Origin: Carya illinoinensis | Lineage: Eukaryota; Streptophyta; Magnoliopsida; Fagales; Juglandaceae | Length of the DNA: 64,000 nt | Direction of reading: 5' to 3' | Assembly: GCF_018687715.1 (NCBI RefSeq) | Contig: NC_056757.1 | Coordinates: forward strand, 29,183,501-29,247,500 | Part shown: in pieces, positions 1 through 11,031 of the stretch | Layout: every line of letters begins with the position of its first letter | Position numbering within the stretch: the stretch's first letter is position 1 | The notes under the pieces: generated by a model | What the model saw: the letters and a program-made list of their open reading frames with translations, nothing else | Told to the model about the DNA's origin: nothing | Databases searched by the model: none | Program-made: the position numbers and the translations under genes

Positions 1-862
1 CCTTTTTCTTCTCTTCCTAAGCTCTGAGGATATTTATATATCACTGTAAATGTTTTTCAAGCCCAAAACTAAACAAATTTGATAAGGGGGGGCCCAACCA
101 CTTTCAGGGCTAATGACAAGACCCAAGCCCAGCAGAATACATTATTGACAGGATTAATAATGTTGCCATTTGACTGCAGATTCTGGAAAAGGGTCCCAAG
201 GCTAAGGAGGAGGTGCATGTCAGACAACAAGCATGTTAATAAATCAGTGAGTAGGTTGTAGTTTAATCATTGAACAATTTCATTTCAAAAGAAACAGCAC
301 TAAAATCTATATGCTTCAAATTAACTATGTCTCCAGACTCCGACACTTGCAGCTCATCCTTATGATCCCCAAAACATTTTCAAAAGCCTTCCTTCAATGC
401 CTGTCAAAGCAACATAATTATTAGTGAACGCAGACCAATGGAACATCATGATTATCACCATAGTTTCAGAAATTAATAAAAATAAATAAATGCAAAAGAA
501 AACACACACACCTACACAAATGCATTCCGCCTAACAATTGCTAATGTCCCCCAATAATGCATAGGGATCTTGCATGCGTGTTGCGTGCTACTCAGCCATG
601 ATGTCTCGAGGTAGACGTGTCTGGCTGTACCCCTTTTCGTCTTCTTTTTCTGTCTTCCTCCAGCCCAGGCATTCACTCCCAGCTTCAATCCCATTATTGT
701 GTGAACTTGCTAATCACCATTTTAAGATAATTTGGATGAAAAAGAGATCAATATGACTTTCATCCCCATGTTTCATATTGCTAGTATATAACATTACTCA
801 TGAAAAATATGAAAAAAATAAATAAATATAAAAAACTCTAAGGGCCCTTGGTAATCTGCAGA

Positions 863-882
863 AGAGAGAGAGAGAGAGAGAG
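863..882. repeat. GA dinucleotide microsatellite
   Basis: About ten GA units, followed by a short G run. A second GA tract lies at 1803-1818. Both are upstream of the gene at 2238. Confidence 0.9.
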
Positions 883-1802
883 GGGGGAAGATGAGCAAAA
901 AAGTAGAGATGGAGCAGAGAGTTTAGTCCAATCGCGGTAATGCCAAGAAGCGTTCGGTGATTAAGATAGAAGTGGGCACGCAGTCAGTAGAAAGGTCCCA
1001 CGATTTTTTTGCGTATATATGGAAAAGTCTTGAAGGAGAACAAATCTACAGAGCATATAGACAGTTTACGAGTACCCCACGGCACGTCAAAGTCCAATCT
1101 GCTTTGCTTTTTAACGTGACATCTGTCCTCCATCATCCCTAGCTTTGAAACTTCTGACATCTGTGACAGAGCATGCATCAGGCTGCCTCTACAGAGCCTC
1201 ACATCTGCATGATTGTCCCTGCTCTTGATCAAATCAGAGCCGTTCTTTTTCCTCCCAAACGAAAAGTTCTGGGTTAAAGAGGAAAGCTTGGCGATCCTTC
1301 AGTCTGCAACAAAAGTATTGGTTGGGTGGGAACACGTGCTCCAGATCCATGGGAAAACGACATGTTATTAGACTGTCTTGCTGCATGATTATACGATTTA
1401 AAAAAAGGAAGTGGACAATTTGATACGTGCGCTTGACTCATGTTAGTTTGATGTGTTACTTTCACATCCCACTAATCCAAGAAAATCAGATACATTGCCA
1501 TTGGGGAGTGAGAATGGAGACACTTTTTTTCTTTTTCTTTCATGATAAAAGGATTCAGAAGGGGAATTCATGTCATTTTGTGGACAAAGTCAAACGAAAG
1601 AGACAAACAAAATGATAGAAATTGTGGAAATTTTGACAAAATGAGACATTCAACATAAGACAGATTGATTGATCCCCAGACCAGCCTATCTCTAAAGAGA
1701 CTGTAAAATTGCATTTGTGGTGAAACTTCAAACTCCTTTCATTTTATTTTATTTTTTAATTTTGTGGTAAGTTTTTAGGAAAATTAAAATGGGAGTTTGT
1801 AG

Positions 1803-1818
1803 GGAGAGAGAGAGAGAG
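1803..1818. repeat. GA dinucleotide microsatellite
   Basis: Eight GA units about 420 bases upstream of the OCTOPUS-like start codon. GA tracts are common in plant core promoters and 5' leaders, but no function is shown here. Confidence 0.85.
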
Positions 1819-2111
1819 TAGCATTGATGGTACAAGTGCATGCAGGCCTGGAATTTATGAGGGACTTTTGTTCACTGATTTACTCCATTTGCTGTGGCAT
1901 TCACTTCCCTACACAATAATGCCTTTTTTTCAAGAGCTTTAGTGCTTTCTCGCGTCACTCCTTTTTTCTACCTAGCACTGTTCCTGGAAAGAAAACGTAA
2001 AGTTGACGCCTCTGTCCTTTCCTATCGCTCCATCCATATGTCACAGCACCTTGATTCTTGAAATCCGAAATATCCCAGTTTGTTTCCTCTGATTGATAGC
2101 CTCGCCATTTT

Positions 2112-2119
2112 TAAATATA
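2112..2119 (+). promoter_or_regulatory. Candidate TATA box of the OCTOPUS-like gene
   Basis: TAAATATA lies 119 bases upstream of the preferred ATG at 2238, a plausible distance for a plant core promoter with a short leader. The assignment rests only on sequence and position. Confidence 0.4.
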
Positions 2120-2237
2120 CCAAGCATTTGATTATCTCTCTACTACCTCATAAATTAATAAAACTCTCACTACTTTTTTGAGTGTTTGCTCATTTCAGTA
2201 TTGTTTGAAGCTTGCATTTACAGGAATCGGAGAAGCA

Positions 2238-3416
2238 ATGAAAGAACGAGGCAAAGCTGTGGATGCATTCAGCAGCGACATTGAGTACTACTGTTCATCG
2301 GATCTTCCATGCAAGAGGCACCCTTATTCATCCTCAGTTGGGATATGTGCTTACTGTCTCAAGGATCGGCTGATCAAGCTGGTCTGCTCTGACTGTGGAG
2401 AGCAGCGCCTCTCTTCTTGCTCTTGCTCCGACATGTCTTCAGTTCGCAATTCATGCTCTGTCGAGGTAGGTAGTGTTGGTCGAGTCTCATTCCTGATAGA
2501 GAATGAAAAAGGTGAAATTTCACAGTCACATTCGAAGCCCAGAGCCCAAGAGAAATCTGGAGAAGTTCTGATGCTCAAAAGGAGCAGCAGCAGCTGTGTT
2601 GAGATTAAAAGAAGTGGGTTCTGGAAAATTGGGAGGCTGTTTAGGAAGAAAAGAGGAAAAACTTGCGAGAGATCGAGTGTTGGTGGGTGTGATGAGAAAA
2701 CTGATCTGTGGTTGGTCGATTACATGGGTGTGTCTAGATCAAGGTCTCTTTGCAGTTTCAGGGGTGGTGGGTGGTTTGGTTCAGAGGATGGTGGGGATTT
2801 GGTTGTGTCAGCTGCTAGGAGTTCCATTTCTGCGGCAAGGAGTTCCATTTCTGCGGCCAGGAGTTCTGGCGTCAACGGGGGTCTGCTTTTAGATTCTGCA
2901 AGAAGAAGCGGATATAGTGAAGCAGAGCCAAGAAAAAGCGGATTTGATGGGGAAAAGAAAGACGTTCTTTTGGAGTATGAAAAAGGTGCTGATTTCAAGA
3001 GCGTGAAGAGGGGTGGTGTTTTGGAGCCAGACGCTGGTTTTAATGGAGCAAGTAGACGTGTTTTCTCACTCAAAGAGAGTGACTTCAATTGTATGGATGA
3101 TTCGGGCTTTATCGACTTGAAGCTTGATTTCTCATCAGAATCTAAGGCCGATTTCTCTGCTGCAAAAATGTCCGCGTTATCAGGTACTGACTCTGGTTTT
3201 GGCAGCATGAGAGGTTGTAGTTTTATGGCACATGAATGTGGAGCTTGTAGTTTGGAGAATTTCAGAGGGGACGAGAGTTTCAGAAATGGGGGTTCTTGTA
3301 GGATTGCAGTGAATGAGGGTGGGATGAGGAAGGGCAGGAAAAGTATGAAAGGATGGCGCTGGATTTTCAAGCACCATGCAAGGAAGAAGGACGAGGATCT
3401 TATGTTCAAAAGCTGA
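2238..3416 (+). CDS. OCTOPUS-like (DUF740-type) protein
   Basis: An uninterrupted frame of 392 codons. The frame is open upstream to a TTG at 2178, but the first ATG is at 2238 and I choose that. A TTTACAG just before 2224 could be a 3' splice site of a leader intron. Residues 25-63 form a Cys/His cluster (C25, H28, C37, C40, C50, C53, C61, C63) with the CKRHP and GICAYCLKDRL motifs typical of the N-terminus of OCTOPUS and relatives. A basic stretch follows at about 124-141 (WKIGRLFRKKRGK) and a second basic, Trp-containing tail at about 364-392 (KGWRWIFKHHARKK). The middle is serine-rich and low in complexity. OCTOPUS proteins are plasma-membrane-associated regulators of phloem and vascular patterning, and the short paralogues are mostly uncharacterised. 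No transmembrane helix is apparent; membrane contact could be through the basic segments. Family membership is fairly secure, exact function is not. Confidence 0.85.
   Translation: MKERGKAVDAFSSDIEYYCSSDLPCKRHPYSSSVGICAYCLKDRLIKLVCSDCGEQRLSSCSCSDMSSVRNSCSVEVGSVGRVSFLIENEKGEISQSHSKPRAQEKSGEVLMLKRSSSSCVEIKRSGFWKIGRLFRKKRGKTCERSSVGGCDEKTDLWLVDYMGVSRSRSLCSFRGGGWFGSEDGGDLVVSAARSSISAARSSISAARSSGVNGGLLLDSARRSGYSEAEPRKSGFDGEKKDVLLEYEKGADFKSVKRGGVLEPDAGFNGASRRVFSLKESDFNCMDDSGFIDLKLDFSSESKADFSAAKMSALSGTDSGFGSMRGCSFMAHECGACSLENFRGDESFRNGGSCRIAVNEGGMRKGRKSMKGWRWIFKHHARKKDEDLMFKS
2808..2870 (+). repeat. In-frame 21-bp minisatellite in the OCTOPUS-like gene
   Basis: Three consecutive 21-base units encode SAARSSI, SAARSSI and SAARSSG (residues 191-211). 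The period is a multiple of three, so unit gain or loss would keep the frame. Confidence 0.9.
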
Positions 3417-4062
3417 TATATGTTGAACTACATAGAAATAGGAGAGTGTCTTTTCTCTTTTTGTGCAGATTATTCTCAAAATTGTTATTCTGTTTTTTAT
3501 GTTTCTCATTTCTAGTCAAAATCAAAAGAGGAGTCAGAAAAAAAAAAGGAAAAAAAAGAGTTACAAGCTAGTGTCCTTTCCCCTCTGTACTTTATTATAA
3601 TTCAGAAAATGTCAAAGACTATTAGCTCAAACTTACTTTGATGCCATTACTAATTTAGTCATCTTTATTGAATCGACAGAGATTTCCTTTCCCATTTGTC
3701 TTTTAAATTGTAAAATGTCACATGAAATATTTAATTAAATAAAATAAGATATATGGTTGGTTTGAATTCATAATCTTTATTCTAATATTATGAAAATTAT
3801 TATTTATTTTAAAATTTTAAATTAAGTAGAAAAAATAATTTAATAATTTATATTATATTCTTAATAAATTAAATGATTTAATTCGCAAAGAGATAAATTC
3901 AATATCGAATATCGAGACATCTATGTTTGAAAGATGAATACATGCACTCAAAGAATTGATGCGCGCTCACCTTCTATCTTTGGGTAAAGTCTTCTTCTCA
4001 AAGACCTAAATTCAAGCTTTGTTTTATCAACTTCGACAAGTTTTAACATCATTTGTTTCTTT
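3417..4062. other. 3' flank of the OCTOPUS-like gene
   Basis: Likely 3' UTR up to about 3600, with AT-rich candidate poly(A) signals such as the TTTATTATAA around 3590. The rest is AT-rich intergenic DNA without a visible gene. Confidence 0.4.
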
Positions 4063-4477
4063 TAGGCCCAGTTTGGTTAGCATTTTATCTCATCTCATCT
4101 GGAGCTATACGTTATAAAGATTTTGCCTATTTAAATGGTATATTTTATTTCTAAGTTTTGAAAATATTCATTAAAGTGAATAGTAAGAAACTGACAAAAA
4201 CAATAAGTGAACAGCATAAAAAGTAAAATGAACAGTATAAAATTGATAGATACAATAAGTGAATAATGTAAAATTTCAAGTGAATGGGTACTCTCCAAAG
4301 TTGGGACTCACACTTTTTTCAAATGCTAAAATGTAAAAGCTATCTAATCTCATTTCAATATCGAACACATTTTTTTTACAAATTATTTCATTTCATCTTT
4401 AATTAAAAAATTTTACCATTATTTAAAATATCTTATCTCATTTTCTATGAACTGTATAACAAATGAGGCTAAGCTTG
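4063..4477. mobile_element. Miniature AT-rich element of the GAGATGAGAT family
   Basis: Begins GGCCCAGTTTGGTTAGC followed by TCTCATCTCATCT and ends near AATGAGGCTAAGC. The same ends and internal phrases recur at 12888, 18055, 22300, 23940, 24535, 31213 and 34347. No coding capacity. It looks like a non-autonomous TIR element or MITE; the superfamily is not determined. Confidence 0.55.
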
Positions 4478-4857
4478 TGCATGCCAATATCTTTTTTTAT
4501 GTTGGTCAAGATATATGGCAAAACTTGACTCATTTACCAGTCATGTAAGTTATTTTCCATATGCCCATGCATAAAAATATAAACATTTTTTTGGTAGTTT
4601 AGTGGGGTATTTGTCATGGTCTTTATAGTGATTGCCAATTAGGTTATAGTTTGAGGAGACTCTGGTTTTTCTCATAAAATTACTTGAGTTAGAAGTCAAG
4701 AATATTGAAGCTATATTAAATTATAGAGTATGGTATTTAAATGACTGCACTATACGCTATACACCAGTCAATTGGACCCTCAAAATGCTAGCAAGCCCAA
4801 TTGGCTGGTGAGCCTCCTGGACCACATGGTCCAAAGAAAAGAAACAAAGTTGAGAAA

Positions 4858-5025
4858 ATGGCGTGTGATCAAGATCAGCAGTGGCTTTTCAGCAGCGAGT
4901 CCGCCACTGTCGATCCCAAGCGTGACGTCCGCCGAAGCTTCTCTCTTCAACCAGGTTCCTTCGAAAACCCTCGCAAATTCGTCCTCATATGGACTGCGTT
5001 GACGCTAATATTCCTTTACAGTTGA
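4858..5025 (+). CDS. Short ORF of unknown nature, possible gene fragment
   Basis: A 55-codon frame starting MACDQDQQWLFSS and ending in a hydrophobic stretch (FVLIWTALTLIFLYS). Base composition and codon choice are more gene-like than the surroundings. An in-frame ATG also lies upstream at 4801. The C-terminal hydrophobic segment could be a single membrane anchor. I do not recognise a family. It may be the first exon of a broken gene or a chance ORF in GC-richer sequence. Confidence 0.25.
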   Translation: MACDQDQQWLFSSESATVDPKRDVRRSFSLQPGSFENPRKFVLIWTALTLIFLYS

Positions 5026-5800
5026 TCAGTAAATTAAGGGCTTAATTATCTTTGCCCATAGAATTGAGCAGCTTGATTTCCAACCATTCACCAAAAGAAA
5101 AGGTGAGAGCTTGAGGTTGCAGGCAGGGGCAGGAGAAATGACACAATGCATGTAGGCAAAGAGAGGCTGTAAGGAATATGGATAGAGTCAGAGACAAAAA
5201 GCGCACAATCGCCCAAGATTTTAATTGAGGATATGGTCTTTGACTTAAGGAAAGGGGAGCATATGTACCTGATGGGATAGCAAGATGGAGAAGCTGGGCT
5301 TCTGAAGCTCATTCCAGATAATGGGTATTATAAAATATTGTTTCCTTTGTGGACCGAACAAGAGATTCTTGAGTGAGTTTTAGTTTTTGATATCATTCAG
5401 GGAGAAATTGGGTGGAATCTGAGAAGTAGAAAACCATTCACATGGCGTCACCATTTAAATTGCTTGAAGATGCAACAAAATCTGCATTTGTAGATGCAAG
5501 AGTTTGGTTAGGACTAGGTGATTAAAATTATAAATTTTATTTTATTTTTAATTTTGTAATTTGGATGAATGTAAAATATTTTAAATTTATTTATAGCATT
5601 TTAATTTTATCTAAAAGTTGTTATGAAGTGTTTTAGATAAGTTAATAGTATAAAAATTGAGTTTTAAGAGTTCGGAAATTATTCAATAAGAATTTGAGTT
5701 AAGAAGTCAGCGTCCAATCATATGGCTAAATGCTTGAACATTGACTTTGTGTTTAAGGTGAGGAATTATTAGATTTTGCGGCGATAATGAACCTCCGCAA
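5026..5800. other. Intergenic, no gene seen
   Basis: Mixed-composition sequence to about 5500, then AT-rich. Short frames on both strands have no recognisable domains. Confidence 0.4.
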
Positions 5801-5859
5801 ATAGTTTTAAAGATTAATCCTCATATTTTTTTCCCTTTTTTATTTTTATTTTTTTCTTC

Positions 5860-6900
5860 CTTGGTTCGATACTCTCTCTATTCTTTCTTCTCTTTCTTCC
5901 CTCCTCCCTACCTACGTCATCTCCCCTCCCATGAAACCCCCCCGACCAAGCCAGCAACACCACAGTCGACAATGCCACCTCCACCGCCGCACCTTGATGG
6001 CGACTATGTTGACTAATTGCAACTTTTATTCCACCTGTTGGGTTAAATGAAGGAGCATATGTCATGGGTTATAAATAAGAGGCTTAGCCTCTTAGTTTAA
6101 GTGCACCAGTTGAAAGCTTATCTAGTAACTTTTAAATTTAGTTAAATTCCTCTATTAACCTTTTGTAAAAGGGAAAGAGGTGTAAAGTTAAAATTTTACT
6201 AGTGGGGTAGCTTTGTAGGTGTGGTGAGGAGAAAAATTGTGTGATTGTAACAATTTTTCACATAGTGAATTTTCTTATCTGGGTCTGGTGGTTTTTCTCC
6301 TGTTTTGAAGTTTCCACGTAAATTTCTTGTGTTGTTATTATTTCTCTATTTTTCTTGTTATTCCTGCAAAGGGTAGATCCTAGGGGGGGTGAATTTGGAG
6401 GTCCAAATTCCCAACAGACTACCTCTCTTCCCTATCTTGGCACCTCAATCGTCGCCTGTCTCTCTCTCGGTATCTCCCTCCCAGTGCTGCCTTCCTTTAC
6501 CTCTTCAATTTCTTTCGCCCCTACGGACTTGCCACCACCAGCAGCTATGAACACGTTGCCTCACTCCTCCAAGCACAGTAAATCGGCAAGCCAACCTGCG
6601 ACGCCTCTTCCTTCTTCTTGAACCCCTCTCTTTCTCTAGATCTCCCTTTTCTACCTCACTGCTTCTCTTCGTCTTAGCCATGGACAATGGAAGCTAAGCC
6701 ACCAACCACCCTGAACAGCAGCCCAAAATCCCCCAACGCCTCTCTCTCTCTCTCTCTCTTCACTATGCACAACAAGCCCAACAACCACCAACAGAGCCTC
6801 ATTGCCAGTCACCTCCCCACCACCAAACTCCTCCATACGCCACCTCACAGTCCCCTATTTTAGTAATCTGAAAACAGAACAGAGCACCACCTACTCTGCC
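5860..6900. other. C-rich, pyrimidine-tract sequence split by a solo LTR
   Basis: Both sides of the LTR at 6007-6416 are rich in CTCT and CCACC tracts, with phrases such as ACCACCACC and a CT microsatellite near 6740-6760. Open frames are short and lack domains. This could be the leader of a decayed retroelement or a captured gene leader. I cannot assign it. Confidence 0.35.
6007..6416. mobile_element. Solo LTR, Ty1/copia type
   Basis: A 410-base segment beginning TGTTG and ending CAACA, flanked by a perfect 5-base direct repeat GACTA (6002-6006 and 6417-6421). The internal sequence matches the style of copia LTRs, with a leader-like region before the end. No internal domain or second LTR is attached, so it most likely arose by recombination between two LTRs. 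It sits inside C-rich sequence that continues on both sides. Confidence 0.75.
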
Positions 6901-8560
6901 TTGAAATAACGTGGACTAGTAGGCAGTAGTTTTTCTTGTCTCAAGCCCATAAAGTTTTGGTATAACCTCTATTTCCCTATCTTTTAGATTAATAAGCATG
7001 CTTGATTAAATGATCTCGTATTTGAATGCTTGGACATAGGCAAGTTGTGTTATACTGTGTTGGAGTTGATTTGAGCCATGAATGAAACTTATAAATCTTT
7101 ATGATTGTGTTTGGGGTTGGTGTACAAATGATATGATCAGATTTATACATTGAATGTGTTGGTTTCAATGAACCAAGAAAAGTGATGTAAAGGTTGGGGA
7201 TTGTATGGAGCCATGAATGAAGTTCATTAAAATTTTGAAATTTTTAATTGTGTTAGATTGATGTAGATGGGTAGCAAGCATGTTATTAAGTTTTATAAAT
7301 TTATAAATTGAGTATGCGTATGGACTCCAAGATCTTTTCAGATTTATGTTATGTGAACTTGGTATTTGGTTTTATGTTTGAATATATGGACAAATTTAAT
7401 GTATGTATTGAATGTGTTGGTTGTGATAGATTGAGAAGAAGTGTGGGTGATTTGTGATGGGGTTATATGTTGTGAAGTGATGGAATTAAATGTGAAGTTT
7501 GTGATTGGGTTGTGTGAAGTGATGGGATGATTATGTAGTGGTGAAGTGGACGAATGCCATGTGTAGTGTCGGGATAGACTATGTAGTTAGATGTGCCGTG
7601 TGAAGTGAGGTTTGGTTGGGATTGTAATGGAATTGTAAGTGAAGCGTGGAGATTGTGAAGTATGGGGGTTGTGTTGGTTTGTTTTATGTGGAGTTTAAAT
7701 GGACTATGGATTTAGTATGTGTTTTTTGTGTTTGTTTGCATATATTGAGTTTAAATGGATGATGAACTGAATATGTGTGTTTTATTTATTGTTAATAGGC
7801 TTAATGATTGAATGTAGTAAATATGTAGGTTGAGATTTTGTGGAGTCGTCAATGAAGCATATTAATCTTTGTAGATTGTAGTTGTGTTGGGTTGACGCAC
7901 ATGGGTAGCAAGTATGTTAGTAGTATGTAGTATAAATTGAGTCATGTATATGGAAGCGTGGAGTAGAACAATGTAAATTGATACTAGATGTTGAAGTGAT
8001 ATGTTGATTAGATTGTTGGTGGTGTGCGTATGAAGCTAGAAAGGTTAGCTGTGTGTTGGTCTAAGTGGTTGGACAGATTATGTTTAAATTGGTTTTCTTG
8101 CAGTTTATGTTTGTGTGGAGTATGTATGATTTATAGTTGCAAGATGGTAGTATTTTGGAGGTGCATAAGTTCTACTATGTAGCATAAGAATTTTATAAGC
8201 AAACTCTTGAAAGAATTGGACAGATTTGATTATGTTAGGTGTGCTTTGCATGAACGATGGATTGTGAGATGGATTTAGGTTGGGCTCAAGTGACAAATGA
8301 ATAGAGTGTTTATCTTGATGTATGTGGTATTCATTGGACAGATCTAATAGTTAATCTTTAAATTTATTTGTATTTGATGATCGAGTATAAAAGTGGTTTG
8401 TAATTGTATGATTATGCTTGGTTTTTGGATTATGCTTCCTAATTGATTGTATTGAGGTGTTGTTATGAATGCATGAAGTTTGGATTGAAATGGATTGTCT
8501 TGACGTGTTGGGATTAAAATAGTTTATCTTGATTTTCATTTTTTTCTTCAGTTATTATTG
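6900..8560. other. GT-rich gene-free stretch with diffuse internal repeats
   Basis: The + strand is strongly G+T rich. Related blocks recur at about 7075-7141, 7208-7290 and 7848-7915, sharing 'gccatgaatgaa' then 'gtgtt', and in the latter two 'gggtagcaag' and 'atgtta'. No coding frame of note. A pyrimidine tract followed by CAG near 8549 could be a splice acceptor for the exon-like sequence that follows. It may be a long intron or retroelement-derived DNA. Confidence 0.35.
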
Positions 8561-8621
8561 TGGTGTATATCAGAATCTGAGATAGCCTACCTTTATCACC
8601 AGTTTGCTAAATAACAACGGA

Positions 8622-9094
8622 TGAGAAAATGTATAAAAAATCTTTTCATGGAAAGTTATAGATATTAATGATGTAATACCAGAACTTCGAAAAATCTTGA
8701 GCCTACGAGTTGTAAGCACAGAGCTTCTCGGCACAAGTGCCCTTGAGATACACAATGTGTTGGATCGGGACAATGAGAACAACATGCTAGAGGACCTTGA
8801 ACAGACTATGGAGGTGCTCCAGACTTTCCTTTCCAATGCTCTACTCCTTTGGACTACTGCAATAGGCTTTAGTGGGCTGAACTTACATGTTTTGAGGGAT
8901 GCTTTCTTTTTTCTAGATAGGTATTTTCTTGCATTCAGCCCATGTACTTGGAGTACACATTTTGAGAGTTTTAACAAAAATTTTATTACTAAATGTATGA
9001 CCATGAGAATGAAAGTATATATCATCAAGTAATGAAGTTAGTGGAAGCTCAAAATGATCTTGCAGAAAAGAATACAATTGCATCTATGTTCACG
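8622..9094 (+). pseudogene. Conserved-looking exon or gene fragment, family not recognised
   Basis: One frame reads through WKVIDINDVIPELRKILS and on through an acidic, helical-looking stretch with DRDNENNMLEDLEQTMEV, then becomes less protein-like and stops at 9030. A second piece before a GGTAAG donor at 9092 reads VMKLVEAQNDLAEKN in another frame. The amphipathic character and the splice-like edges (pyrimidine-CAG near 8549, GTAAG at 9094) suggest exons of a real but broken gene. No intact start is visible, no downstream exon could be traced, and I do not recognise the family. Confidence 0.35.
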
Positions 9095-9594
9095 GTAAGA
9101 TTTCAAGTTTCCTTTGCCAAATATTCTGTTTAAATACAATTGCAACAATTTGTTATTCTACTCTTTAAGCTCTACATTGAGAATGAATATGTTATTGTAG
9201 ATTGTACAGCTAATAAGGCCAAGGTATTTATTTTTAAGCTAATATTAGATCATTTCTTATGATTCTTTTTGGCTTTAAAATTTTTCTTTCCAAAATGTTT
9301 TTGCATTTGCCTTGAATGTAACTCCTACCAATGGCTTTTTATTTGTCGGAAGTGATTATTTCCTGCGATAAGAGTTCTTCGTAGATACTTTTTTTCCACG
9401 ATTTACTTCCAAAGGTCTTTTTTTCCACAATTTACTTCCAAAGGTCATCATATTTTCCAAGGTGGAAGATTCTTTTTCCCTTCAACTAATCTTGTGGAAA
9501 TATGAGTACATTTCCCATGAGTTTGGCTTTTAATGAAGAAAAATAATTTATATCACCAATTTTTTTCTACAAGTATTTTACAATTAAAATTTAT
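9095..9594. other. Intergenic, no gene seen
   Basis: AT-rich sequence. A short direct repeat ('tttttccac' ... 'tttacttccaaaggtc') occurs at about 9390-9445. Nothing else stands out. Confidence 0.4.
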
Positions 9595-9920
9595 TACAGT
9601 GAATTAAAATGAGATGTGATCTGATGATATAGGTTAAAACTATTTGTGAAATCAAACATGGCCTTAAGCTCATAAATCACAAACTAGATTATTCTAAAAT
9701 TCATAGGATAATCTAGGATTGTATGAATGGATTTAAATCAAAGTCATGATCTTACCGAATAATCTTTGGAAAAACAAAAAATTCAACAAATTTGCCGTCA
9801 ATGTGACTCTACGTGTCACGCCCGCACACACCCACAAGCAACTCACTCCACTGATCTCTAGTATTAAAGAGTTAAAAAGCGAGACAAAGTAATACAATCA
9901 CAAATACAAATAGATGTTAT

Positions 9921-10060
9921 AAAAGTGAATCAATAAATTGACATAGTTTCATACAATATATGAGATTTATTTTACGATAAAAATAATTTTATAATTTAAC
10001 GTATCACATTAAATTATATGAATTTGTTAATTTAATTTTATAAAATCTCTTTTTGTTAAA
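9921..10060. repeat. Palindromic AT-rich miniature element
   Basis: Near-palindromic sequence centred on 'attttacgataaaaataa' with arms containing 'aaattgacat' and 'taaaatctct'. Relatives occur at 12640, 13665, 16570, 32025, 32455 and 34683. This copy lies within segmental duplication copy 1 and its partner at 13665 is the duplicate. Confidence 0.6.
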
Positions 10061-10291
10061 ATATTTCTCTAAAATGAATAGTTAACTCAAGTCTGTCTTT
10101 TTCTCCTTAGAGTTCGATTATCTTAAGATCAAAGTAGTAATATTAGACACATTCTTATATTAATGTATAAGTTTTGGGTATTCATTTTAGAAAAAGTGGG
10201 TTATAATATTAAAAAATTATTATTTTTATAGAAGTTCTAAATTAAATCACTCTTTTTAAAAAATAATTTAGGTGATTTGCAAAAAAGTCCC

Positions 10292-10750
10292 GAGCATTCA
10301 CATTGGTCTATGCATATGCATATGCAAAGTCATATTTATATAATATGAGTCTAAATTCATCTACATTAGATTATGCATCTTTAAATATTTGCATGGCTAT
10401 GAACAGTACCTTTACATGTTTAAAGATCTACTATTCACTCTCCAAAACATATTTTATTCATTCTTTTTCTCTCCTCCCACTCTCTTTCTACATATTTTAC
10501 CTTTAAATATTTTATTACATATTTTACTCATTCACTCCCCAAAAAATATTTTACTTAAATATTTTACATATTTGAAGATCAAACCCTATTAAAAAAAAAA
10601 GTAAAAAATAAAAAATAAAATGATAATATTTTATTATTATTTTGTCTCAAATTTGCATAAGTTAATGTAAAAATTTTGCTTGTATGACAAATTAGATCTC
10701 TAAAAGATATGATTTTACATATGCATATGCCTAAATCAATATAAATGTTC
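10292..10750. mobile_element. PIF/Harbinger-like miniature element
   Basis: Begins GAGCATTCACATTGGTCTAT and ends with sequence whose reverse complement is GAACATTTATATTGATTTAG. The trinucleotide TTA follows the right end. Inside each end 'catatgcatatg' recurs. The corresponding place in segmental copy 2 (near 13990-14020) lacks the element. No transposase. The left TTA is not preserved, so the exact edge is uncertain. Confidence 0.6.
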
Positions 10751-10952
10751 TTAGATCTCTAAATATAATTTCTTATCTTAAAACCGAAGAAAACTACGTT
10801 GGGGACTGTTGATCAACGTCGTGATATTCGGAATGATAAGCACGTTTCTGTCCGCTATCGATCGAGTTGAATTCAAAGTTCCTTTAAATTAATTAATTAC
10901 GGGAATCAGTCTGCAACGATATTTTTGTTTTTGTAGAAGAAGAATCAAAGAG

Positions 10953-11031
10953 CACGTGAATTGGACGAGAAAGAAGTGGACGAGGTAAAACGTAAAATTC
11001 TTGTCTGATGAAAGTTGGTGACATATAAATA
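10953..11031 (+). promoter_or_regulatory. Orphan promoter-like block: G-box and TATA box
   Basis: CACGTG at 10953-10958 is followed 66 bases later by TATAAATA at 11024-11031. The block is the best preserved part of the segmental duplication. In copy 2 the G-box remains (14225-14230) but the TATA is reduced by deletion (around 14292). No open reading frame follows on +. It may be the remains of a lost gene's promoter, or chance. Confidence 0.3.

Larger units (their letters stand above)
1..2100. other. Intergenic sequence upstream of the OCTOPUS-like gene
   Basis: No convincing gene is visible. The short open frames here lack any family resemblance and overlap one another on both strands. The stretch contains two GA microsatellites and is moderately AT-rich. 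It probably includes the promoter and distal regulatory sequence of the gene starting at 2238. Confidence 0.5.

Noticed and set aside
2178..2237. Upstream extension of the OCTOPUS-like frame by 20 codons
   Set aside because: It starts at a TTG, not an ATG. The first ATG at 2238 gives the expected N-terminus, and the upstream stretch may be intron or leader.
2720..3409. 229-codon open frame on - opposite the OCTOPUS-like gene
   Set aside because: It is the antisense shadow of a strongly supported + gene and has no domain of its own.
8570..9028. 152-codon frame on - at the exon-like sequence
   Set aside because: Its composition looks like the complement of coding sequence (basic and serine-rich). 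The + reading is more protein-like.
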